A stretch of DNA of 64,000 nt from Chondrilla cf. caribensis (lineage: Eukaryota; Porifera; Demospongiae; Chondrillida; Chondrillidae): contig OZ026546.1 of the NCBI GenBank assembly GCA_964020155.1, positions 2,907,900 through 2,971,899 on the forward strand, written 5' to 3'. The notes beneath the pieces were generated by a model, which was not told the origin of the DNA, searched no databases, and was given only the letters and a program-made list of their open reading frames with translations. This document shows, piece after piece, positions 44,807 through 64,000 of this stretch; the stretch's first letter is position 1; every line of letters starts with the position of its first letter. Position numbers and translations under genes: made by a program.

Positions 44807-47005
44807 GTGCATGTGCTAAGACATATCATTAAGTTATCACATATTGGCGACGAGGATAAACTCAGCATGGTGACTCATGGAACCATTGGACCTTTTCAAC
44901 AAGGAAAGGAGGATTGGACATCATACACAGAGCATTTGGAACAGTATTTTGCCGCAAATGATGTTCAAACTGCTGTCAAGCAACGCGCAATACTGCTTAG
45001 TTCATGTGGAGCGTCAACTTATCAAGTGATACGGAACCTGACAGCTCCGGACAAACCAACTGATCGGACATTTAAAGAGATTGTTGCACTGGTCAAAAGC
45101 CATCATTGCCCTCCACCATCAGAAATAGTACAGAGATTCACTTTTAATACCAGATCGCAAAGGGAAGGAGAAACTATTGCAGAGTTTGTAGCGGAACTAC
45201 GCCAGTTATCAGAACACTGCAAGTTTGCCGACACCTTGGATGATATGCTCAGGGACAGAGTTGTCTGCGGAATAAGGGATACCCGCTTACAAAGGCGACT
45301 GGTGGCAGAATCAGACTTAACGTTCAAGAAAGCATTTGAAATTTGCCAAGCAACTGAGTTAGCTGCAACTAATGCTCACAACCTGCAGGTTGGGAAGGAC
45401 CTAAAATTAGGAGGAACCGTCATGGCAATACAATCTGGAAGAGGACCATCCAGACCAGCAACCACTCCACAGTGCTATCGCTGCAACAGCACACAACATT
45501 TGACAAAAGACTGCCGTTTCAAAACAGTGGAATACAACAAATGTGGGAAAAAGGGGCATTTAGCAAAGGCGTGCCATAGTAAACCCACACAACCAAAGCA
45601 GCTGTTGGGGAAGAAACAAAAGTGTTTTGTTGCAAAGACACGCCAATTAGCCTCAGACAACAGCTCTGGGGATGAGGAAGATGTCGCTGCAGTACTCCTA
45701 AGGATGTCGTCTACGAAGGCAGCACCCATCCAGGTCGTGGTGAACCTAAACGGATCGGACGTAACCATGGAGGTGGACACAGGAGCATCCGTATCGGTGA
45801 TGAGTGAGGCCACATTTCAGAAGTTGTGGGAGGGAAACCGCCCAAAACTCAACCCCACAGACGTCAAGCTTAAGACATACACAGGGGAGCACCTCAAGGT
45901 GTTAGGAAGCATCCAAGTTCAAGTAGCCTATCAGGAGCAGACAAAATCCCTAAGTCTCTTGATAGTTGGAGGAGCTGGCCCTACTTTGCTGGGAAGGGAC
46001 TGGTTAAAGCACATCCAGTTAGACTGGAACCGCATTTCCAAATTGTCGAACAGTAGCCCTCTTACGCTGGAGAACATCTTACAACAACACACAGCCATCT
46101 TCAAAGGGGAGCTAGGAGTAGTGCAGGGAGTCACCGCCAAGATTCATGTAGACCCCCAAGCAACGCCAAAATTTTGCAAAGCTCGTCCAGTCCCATATGC
46201 TTTGAGAGGAAAGATAAACCATGAACTACAAAGGTTGGAGAAAAATGGCATCATCAAACCTGTAGAGTTTGCAGAATGGGCAGCACCAATTGTGCCCGTC
46301 CTTAAGCCAGACGGGTCAGTTCACATTTGTGGTGACTACAAAACCACAGTAAATCAGGTGGCAAAATTGGATACGTATCCCCTTCCTCGCATAGAGGATA
46401 TCTTCGCATCATTGGCTGGAGGAAGACACTTCACCAAGTTGGATTTAGCTCATGCTTACCAGCAAGTTCAGCTAGCAGAGGAATCGCAAAAGTTGGTCGT
46501 GATCAACACGCACAAGGGATTGTACGCATACAATCGCCTACCGTTCGGGATTGCATCTGCCCCAGCCATATTTCAGAGGATAATGGAAGGTATTCTACAA
46601 GGAGTGGATAACGTCACAGTGTACCTGAATGACATCCTCATCACAGGCTCTACAGAGGTAGAACACCTACACCATCTACAGGAGGTTCTAGCCAGACTGG
46701 AGAAGGCAGGAATCAGATTGAAGAGGGACAAGTGCAAGTTTTCACTTCCCTCAGTGGAGTATCTTGGGCACATAATATCAAGTGAGGGACTTCAGCCAAC
46801 GCCAAGCAAGATAAAGGTAATTGTCGAAGTACCAACACCCAAAGATGTGACACAGCTAAGATCCTTTTTAGGACTTGTCAACTACTATAGCAAGTCCTCT
46901 CATTCCGACGTGCTGCTCACTCCGATGGTGTTTTCATTCCACTCATCCCTACCTTGTTCCTTCCCTTTTTTTGCTTGTCATCCCTACATCCTTTTTCATT
47001 GTTAA
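44807..47005 (+). pseudogene. Gypsy-type gag-pol, truncated after the reverse transcriptase
   Basis: The frame is open for 732 residues; the likely start is the Met at 44868. Order: gag capsid (TIAEFVAELRQLSEHCKF), a CCHC knuckle (CYRCNSTQHLTKDC), a second knuckle whose first Cys is Tyr (YNKCGKKGHLAKAC), an aspartic protease (MEVDTGASVSVMS) and a reverse transcriptase (AAPIVPVLKPDGSVHICGDY, TKLDLAHAYQQV, LPFGIASAPAIFQRIMEG). The polymerase box reads VYLNDILI, so one catalytic Asp is Asn. After SFLGLVNYYSK the sequence becomes unrelated, and RNase H and integrase are absent. Both changes suggest a dead copy. Confidence 0.8.
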
Positions 47006-47074
47006 ATGTTTTTATTATGCTTGTTTGTATTCTTTTTTTGGCCAGAGGCATGATGTAAAATGTTTATAGTGTGG

Positions 47075-47167
47075 AAAAAAAAATAAAAAAATCGTCCTCT
47101 CGGCGATTCGAACCAACCAAACTCGCTATAAAAACCTGTCATCTGTTCACTGAGCCATCGTGACTCT
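47075..47167 (-). mobile_element. tRNA-like SINE head
   Basis: The minus strand has an A-box-like TGGCTCAGTGAAC, a B-box GGTTCGAATCG about 35 bases later and then a T-run terminator. The cloverleaf pairs poorly (weak T-stem, no convincing acceptor stem), so I favour a tRNA-derived SINE or decayed tRNA over a working tRNA gene. Confidence 0.45.
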
Positions 47168-47220
47168 TTGTTATGAAGTAAGAGAATATTTTTAATTGAA
47201 CAAGATGGCGTATTACTATG

Positions 47221-47270
47221 AGCATAGACACTCTAAACTACGTAACCGTAGTTTGGAATGTCTATGCTAT
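47221..47270. repeat. Short foldback, GCATAGACACTC arms
   Basis: AGCATAGACACTCTAAACTA and its complement surround ACGTAACCGTAG. A related foldback with CATAGACACTCTATACTACG lies at 52655-52715. Confidence 0.7.
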
Positions 47271-47758
47271 GAGGCAGTCGCCGAATAGTGCCGGAAATGC
47301 CGCAGTCACCATATGTAGTACAATCATAACAAGAGTAGGAAAAGGCACTCCGCGCTAAAAAATTAAGATCGTTCCTGCTAAAATTAACTTCATAGCTCCA
47401 GCAGATACTTTGGTAGCTTTGTTGAAAAATATGTACAGAAGAAGAAGAAGTCCGAAAATTTGACCTTTAATTTATTTGACCTTTCGCCGGTTCGCCACTT
47501 CAATTACGTTCTTTTCACTTGTTAGTAGTTTTGTTACTTCTCAAATCAGCCGAAAATGACTCCTGAATGTTCGCTTGGGCTTAATACCAGTCCATAGGCG
47601 ATATTTTGCGAAACTGCAATGGCAATGTATGGAAGCATAGATACTCCAACACCGGGATTGGAAACTTCCACCTGCGTCTATAATTCCATGCGTGTTGATA
47701 GGATAATTTTCGTGACGTCATTTTTGGGATGGCCAGTACATAAAGAATGGTTCAACCC

Positions 47759-48526
47759 TAGTCTGGCGCGCTAGACCTCAACCTCTCATTACCGCATGGG
47801 CGCGGTAGAGCGAGGAAGAGGTCTAGCAACTATTGTCAATTTCACACCTCGGCTCGACCAATGAAATGGCCGGCAACTGAAATGACACCGCCAGTAATTG
47901 GCACTAGCCGCTCCGCGGGCGTTTAAAGAATAGGCGTGTGGAAGAGTTTGTAGACGACATCTGGCCTTGGATTTACCTTCTTGCTGGCTGGAGAGATCCC
48001 AGTACCTTAAAGAGGACGACAGTATCCGCTTCCTACGCTGCCAGCGCTGAACGCGCTGATCGACGAGCTGTACAATTCTGCTACTTGTAGCAGCCATCTC
48101 TGTCTCCAGCCTCTCCATTTTCGCAGCCTGATTACTGCAACGCTCGAAAAAACTATGATTATAGCGTTGTCTGGCAGTTTCAGAGAAATCTGGCTGATTT
48201 CGTTCAGTTTTCGCCCGAGAACGGTGAGTGCGAGCGCCTCAGAGACCTTTCTCCTTGCCTTGCGCGGAACGTCAGCGGCAGCGCAGACGCAGCATGTTGT
48301 TTCTAAGTGACTAGCCTCTAATCCAAGCTCCATCCGTGTTGTATCCCTTCATCGAAGTCGTTCCAGCATCCAAAATACAACTCGCACCTTCGTCCGTACG
48401 TATGGTTGCTTATAAACGCCCTCGGCGATGATTGCGCAAGGTGTGAGATTGACAATAGTTGCTAGACCCTATTTCTCATTTTCGCCCCGCGCGATAATGA
48501 GAAATTGGGTGTAGCGAGCCAGACTA
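47759..48526. mobile_element. 768-bp inverted-repeat element with 9-bp target duplication
   Basis: The ends TAGTCTGGCGCGCTAGACC and TAGTCTGGCTCGCTACACC (complement of the right end) are inverted, with a further matching subterminal GGTCTAGCAACTATTGTCAA on both sides. GTTCAACCC directly flanks it at 47750-47758 and 48527-48535. A 9-bp duplication fits Mutator-like elements. Two overlapping minus-strand frames of about 110 codons inside show no motif I recognise. Confidence 0.75.
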
Positions 48527-49006
48527 GTTCAACCCGTATTCCACCACTGCAATGTTCGATATGGTGCGCGATAATCCGTAATCCAAGGCTCGCCAGATTT
48601 GTTTATTATGAAATACGAACATGTCCTGAAGTATCCTGAGGAGAAAGGCGTAAAATCGTGGTCAAGTGGCGATTTCTTCTGATCTACAGTCAGCACGCTC
48701 GTGATTAGCGGTTATTATGTTGTAAAGTGTTGTAATACTTCGTTTAAATCCCTTTTTATCTCAACTGAGATATTCAGCCTCGCGAATCTGTGTGAAAACT
48801 TTTCGGACGGCTATTTTCTACTTTTGTGTGCGTGAGTAGCACTGGAAGACAACTGCGACGGTTTCGACCACATCATTCGATGTATAATAGGACAATGAAC
48901 ATATCTACAATGAGAACTTAAGCTAAAATGGTTCTACGACGTTAAACAGAAGCGAATAAATATTATGTCCACCCACGCATTTGTCAACACGCATGGGTCA
49001 CCATAT

Positions 49007-50296
49007 AGAGTGCGGCATGATGATTCGGACACCATGTTTAATCGGACATCCGTTCTTGAAAAGTAGACGCAGCCAAGGCTTCAAACTCGGCAGGCAGCCG
49101 GAGCATGAGGCTGTTACTCCTATCAGAAAGTTTGGCTGTCCCAGCCTGTTTCGACAGAGAGATAGCCGGGGAAGAGCGTCGAACCGTGAGGGGACGATTA
49201 TTCGGACGGTAGGCATGATAATTCGGACAGTCGTGTTCACACGGACAGGAAAGCTGTTCCCCCTGATGCTTTTACATCAAAATGAAGCCCGTTCTGTCAG
49301 CTCTTCGAACAGCAAACTGACGAAGAAAGGCGGTCATCCATGGCCTTGAAGATGGGACGAATGTGGGCGGTGGTGGAGGGATGAAGATTCGGACACCTGT
49401 TTTTTGGAAGTGCAATACTTCCTGTTTAAAATCCCCACTACTAAAGAGTAAGTACCACTCATACAGCAATTTCTTAGGCAGTAATCAGAGTACGCTCTGG
49501 TTTCAAGCAATAAAGGCCACCCTTTTGTACCTAATGTACTAGTCTCGTATGCCAATGCTCATGCAGAGCTTGATCAGCATTACCTACAATGAGTAGACTG
49601 CTGTGTAGTGCCCTAGTGACTATTGTCAACTTTGTCATTGCTATATATATGCTGAGTAGTATCTATGGGCAAACCTAAAAACATATTTTTGAAAAATTAA
49701 CTATTAATAAAATATTATTATATGTATAATATACGTATACATAATATATATTGCACACAAAATTAATAATACTTGACCTAGAATTAACGATTCTGTTGAT
49801 TTCTTGAATTTCTACGAATGGTTAAGCTTAGACCATTTTAGCTGAGGCAAATAACATCCAGAAGCGCATTTCTAAACTGCCAGAGACGAAGAAGTCCAAA
49901 AAACAGGTGTCCGAATCTTCATCCCTCCACCACCGCCCACATTCGTCCCATCTTCAAGGCCATGGATGACCGCCTTTCTTCGTCAGTTTGCTGTTCGAAG
50001 AGCTGACAGAACGGGCTTCATTTTGATGTAAAAGCATCAGGGGGAACAGCTTTCCTGTCCGTGTGAACACGACTGTCCGAATTATCATGCCTACCGTCCG
50101 AATAATCGTCCCCTCACGGTTCGACGCTCTTCCCCGGCTATCTCTCTGTCGAAACAGGCTGGGACAGCCAAACTTTCTGATAGGAGTAACAGCCTCATGC
50201 TCCGGCTGCCTGCCGAGTTTGAAGCCTTGGCTGCGTCTACTTTTCAAGAACGGATGTCCGATTAATCATGGTGTCCGAATCATCATGCCGCACTCT
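49007..50296. mobile_element. 1.29-kb element with ~400-bp inverted repeats (pogo-like MITE)
   Basis: Left arm ~49007-49410 and right arm ~49893-50296 are nearly perfect inverted copies, starting GAGTGCGGCATGATGATTCG with TA at each edge. ATTCGGAC words recur five times per arm. The end resembles that of the 4.3-kb pogo-like element. The 480-bp centre is AT-rich with no gene. Confidence 0.8.
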
Positions 50297-50440
50297 ATCC
50301 GCAATTAGTATTAATAACAAAGCGTAACAACATGTATAAATTCCACAGTTTCCGATCCCGGTGTTTATTTTCGCGTCATCCCTACATATAGAGTGCTATC
50401 GCACTCTATGATAAGCATGGCATTTGTTTATTCCTTGCAG

Positions 50441-50586
50441 ACAAGATCAACACCATCCACAACTGCGCCCACTGGTGCTTCTACTACGACAATCATCATT
50501 GCCGTCTGTGTGTCTATAGGAATGGTCTTGATCATATCGTTGATTGTGATCGTATGTATTACTGTTGTTTGTTGCTGCAGGTTAGT

Positions 50587-50630
<44 letters not shown>

Positions 50631-50962
50631 GGAGAGTCTGGGTAAATTAATTCACCTGATAACTGGAGCTCTGATAAGCCAAGGCCCACTGTGTACATGA
50701 GTGTATACACAATTACATGTACATTTGTGTATTCTGGGTACATGTTCTGTATAATATACTAAAAGTGTCGTCTTTTAAAGTAAATGGAAAACGCACACAA
50801 CAGCATCCTAGTTCATTGATTTCTCATCCTCTGTTCTAAAATTCTTTGTCCAACAGGTGGCGAAGAAAGAAGAGATGGGGAGCTCTGACCATCCGTCTGA
50901 GAGACAAAGGAAGTGAATACAAGGTACTTCATCGTGAAACTGACGCCAGCTCACCAATTTGA
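50441..50962 (+). pseudogene. Orphan 3' exons of the gene C family (helix and tail)
   Basis: Exons 50441-50580 and 50857-50962 match exons 10 and 11 of gene C with intact splice sites, frame and stop (tail ...GSEYKVLHRETDASSPI). No GAIN or GPS exon precedes them; the 1.29-kb inverted-repeat element ends 145 bp upstream. It looks like a truncated duplicate. Confidence 0.8.
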
Positions 50963-51504
50963 AGATGCTGTTACGAGGACATTTTATTTTTCCCGATATA
51001 ATAATTTATATCTTATGCATGTTTTTATCTGTGTATATCCAGCACTATCCCTTACCACTGTATTTCCTTATTATGTTTGTAAAGATTGCAAAGTTTTGTT
51101 TCATATTATAATACGTACATATATTATTATGCATATGAATACTCATGTGGTTATGATTAGCAATTACACATGTAGCCAATTCGTATATATTTGCAGGTAT
51201 GGGATCAATCTAGACATGGCAGGCCTATTATACATGCATAATATTATGTATTTAATTATCATTATAATATATAATGCTGTATATTATACATATAATAAGT
51301 CATAATAATATAATTATGTATAATACTGGGCTACATTGTGTTATATGAATATTGTATTATATATTATACACTGAGCTATTATGTGTACATGGTCTAGATC
51401 TACATTTGCACGTACATACATAAATAGTAAGATTTCATTCACAGTCACTGCATGCCCGCATATAATGGTCATTATCGTTGTGGTCATCCACTTCCTGTTC
51501 ACAG

Positions 51505-51740
51505 GTCCTGGGGGTGATTCGCGTGCCACTCTACACTCTGCCCAAAGGTTTGGGGTTTCCTGCTTTTCTCCTGAACCAGTTTATAGGAAATTCAAAGATG
51601 CAGCTGTTGAAAATGCTTGTAGTGAAAAGATTTTTGATGCTTCTGTAAGGAACTCGTGGGAATTTTAGAAGTTCTTGGAATTGAAGAGAAATCATCACAA
51701 CTGCTATGATCAAAATGTGAAGAAATTGACTACTAATTCA
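51505..51740 (+). pseudogene. NUDT16 exon 4 fragment, copy C
   Basis: The acceptor and the reading VLGVIRVPLYTLPKGLGFPA are kept for about 45 codons before a premature stop. No upstream NUDT16 exons are present. It is closest to copy B in its downstream sequence (AGTGAAAAGATTTTTGATGC). Confidence 0.8.
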
Positions 51741-52214
51741 TTGAAGCTGTTCTTGAGTCTTGCTGATATTCATCAGTTAATGATTATTATTTGTGTAGCC
51801 TGTGCAGTCTACATTAGAAAAGACTGAAATACCCGGATTAGTCCAATCCAGTCCTACATATCCCACTGCATGTAATGTGGAGATATGTTCTGTATGTGCT
51901 GTGAAGAACTAATGTAACTGTTACAGTGTTAAATTATATGAGGCTCACTTAGTCGGAGGCGTAAGTGTACCTGAATGATTCAGGACTAGACATATGCGTG
52001 TGTGATGCGTGTTTGTGTGCGTGTGCTGCTCCAGAAACCATCGATTTTGCTTGCGTTGCGTGAGAGAGTTCCTACTAACGATATTCATGATGTGGCGCCA
52101 AGCAGATGTTTGTCACGTGTACATGTGCGGATCTAGAGGTTATCATGTGTATCCCTTGAAGGAGTCGTCGAGTTGTCTATTGTAATCTCTCTCGTGGTGA
52201 TCCTGTCTCTCAGA

Positions 52215-62036
<9,822 letters not shown>

Positions 62037-62039
62037 ACT

Positions 62040-64000
62040 GGCAGCCAGACTGCTGTTAGGACGTATCATTTGTTTCAACTATAGCGTTGTCGTTGCTGCA
62101 TGCATGTGCATTTTACTGTGATCTGCTTAGCTTCAATTCGAATTGTATGGGTAATGAATTTTATAATAATATACGTACATGTATATTATAATGGCATTAC
62201 TGATATCCCTGAAACAATGATACTATGTACAGCAGATGACGTGTATTGCACTGGTTTGTTTCACAGTGGAGTCATCAAGTTACGTATTATGACCAGGACT
62301 ACAACTGTGTAATAGTGAATGTTTACTGCGCATGGTGCAGAAATAGTAGAAGTTTAGACTAGTTTTTCCATGCTTTTCAAGTTGACTATATCAGCTTTGA
62401 TACATGGGTTGGACTCATAATATAATATTATCATTATTATTACCATGGGTATGTCAATTAATGCATATATAATATAGGCAGTATGTATATTATTGCACAT
62501 AAAAACATGACATCTTTGCAGTATGCAGGGATTCTAATAACATTAATCCCATACAGATACCATATTGGTTGATAATAATAATAAATATATACCCCAGTCA
62601 AGTGTGTGTGTGTGTGTTATAGATTAAATTTGTACTATAATATAATATATTATTAATTTTAATGCTGTCTGTACGTGTGTATATATACCATCTGTGTATA
62701 TATGTCATAATATTGTTATAATAATATTATACGTATGTGTGCACGTTTGTTTGTATATATCTGTTGCATGCACGTATGTGTGTTTGTGAGTTTGTGTGTA
62801 TATAATATTTTGTACTTGTGTGTTCAGTGTGTACACACACACACACACACACACACACGCGCACACGCACACACACACACGCATGCACACACGCACGCAC
62901 ACACACATGCATAATATTATGCACATGCACCTCATAGCAATATTAATTATACACATAATAATATTTTTATGCTCACTGCAGCTGCTGTCAGGCCTGCATA
63001 TGATATGATCAAGTAATAATTATTATTAGAGTCACACAGTGTTATAGCATTTCAAGCATCAGTGCATGTGTGTGTGCCCAACCTATCATGAATGCTATAG
63101 CTACACACTGACACTACTACTACTATTTTGTATGAGGGCTAGAGCTATAGTGATTGTTACTGTACATATAACAGATATACATATTATATATAATATCTAT
63201 AATTTGTCACTTCATATATAATATTATAAGATGTTTCCAGTATATAACATATGCATCCTGCATGCATGTGAACCTGCTGTCTGGATGTATTACATACGTA
63301 TAAATGTATAGTAATATACTTAAGTATATTAATAATTGAAAGCGAGCTAGCTGTCTAAAAAATGATTGTCACTTAGTATAGCCACATTCATGTCCATATA
63401 TCCTATATAATTAACAATAATATTATTATTATAATAATATTATTGTAATCATTATTATTGAACGTGATTCACAGTATTACGTGAATGTGTTTATAGATGG
63501 CATTTACATCTAAATTATCATGAAATACTACATCAAATAATAAAAGCACAACGGATGGATGCTTAAAATTGCTGCAATGCAGTTAAAAGGTATGCATGTA
63601 CACACAGATCTAGATGATAAGGATTACAACTATCATAAACCAAATCACTCGTATATTAAGTACCATTAAGCTGGTACGTACGTACATGATGGGAATCTAA
63701 CACTGATGTAGGAATATCACACACAAACATGCATTGAGCATAGATTGAATAGAAAGCTGAATGTTGATCACATTGGAGAGGTCGGCTTCATCTCGGAATT
63801 GCTCGAAATGACAGGATCTCCCGAACTGAACTCCACATCAGGGACGGGAGCAACCGAGTTAGTATCTACGTCGAGGAAGACACAAGCAACCTATTGAACT
63901 ATCTCAATTTAAATGTCAACTACAAGATGTGTGCTATGTTCATGAGAGAGAAATCAATGGTGCTCTACATGGTTTGGACATAGGTTTGGCATGATAATTC
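62040..64000. other. 3' flank of gene E, no certain gene
   Basis: AT-rich with TAATATTAT-type palindromic words, a CA/CACG array (62833-62908) and no exon I can support. At 63778-63900 a plus-strand frame (EVGFISELLEMTGSPELNST, then SGTGATELVS) has gene-like codons and ends in TGA; it could be part of a terminal exon but lacks a clear acceptor. Confidence 0.3.

Noticed and set aside
47075..47167. A working tRNA gene
   Set aside because: A- and B-box-like words are present, but the acceptor and T stems pair poorly; called SINE-like instead.

Overview
The window is animal nuclear DNA, most likely from a demosponge or a similar early-branching invertebrate. The evidence is short GT-AG introns, AT-rich spacers full of TACGTACGTA-type words and CA/TG arrays, and metazoan receptor domains (GAIN/GPS, hormone-receptor domain, Ig, Frizzled CRD) next to many pogo, hAT, gypsy and LINE relics. 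All gene models were built by eye from splice sites and codon phase; nothing was searched against a database.

Layout. Positions 1-5.8 kb hold the 5' part of a minus-strand gene resembling an ABCA transporter, with minisatellites in its introns. Head to head with it is a complete four-exon NUDT16-like Nudix hydrolase (5973-9291). Three plus-strand receptor genes follow and share near-identical leader exons. Gene C (9964-16474) and gene E (52215-62036) are paralogues with a signal peptide, mucin-like Ser/Thr region, hormone-receptor domain, GAIN domain, GPS motif, ONE transmembrane helix and a short basic tail; they look like adhesion-GPCR ectodomains without the 7TM bundle. Gene D (35947-44498) has the same leader but then FN3-like, Ig and Frizzled-CRD domains and one helix.

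Between C and D, and inside and after D, lie mobile elements: a CR1/L2-like LINE with a 2A motif and PHD finger (minus, 17.6-21.6 kb); an APE-type LINE (22.7-27.75 kb); a 5'-truncated reverse transcriptase with an RLE-like C-terminus (27.75-30.5 kb); a 4.3-kb pogo-like element with ~430-bp inverted repeats and a hAT relic inside its transposase (31.5-35.85 kb); a gypsy integrase scrap; two hAT relics; a truncated gypsy gag-pol (44.8-47.0 kb); a tRNA-like SINE head; a 768-bp element with a 9-bp target duplication; and a 1.29-kb element with ~400-bp inverted repeats.

A block at about 50.4-52.6 kb repeats, without interruption, the 3' exons of gene C, its flank, the last NUDT16 exon and the receptor leader exons. 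It therefore supplies empty sites for the insertions that spread the same sequence over 15.7-36.3 kb. Several small inverted-repeat families (MITE-like and foldback hairpins) recur through the window. Introns and spacers not listed otherwise hold only simple repeats and AT-rich sequence in which I recognise no gene.
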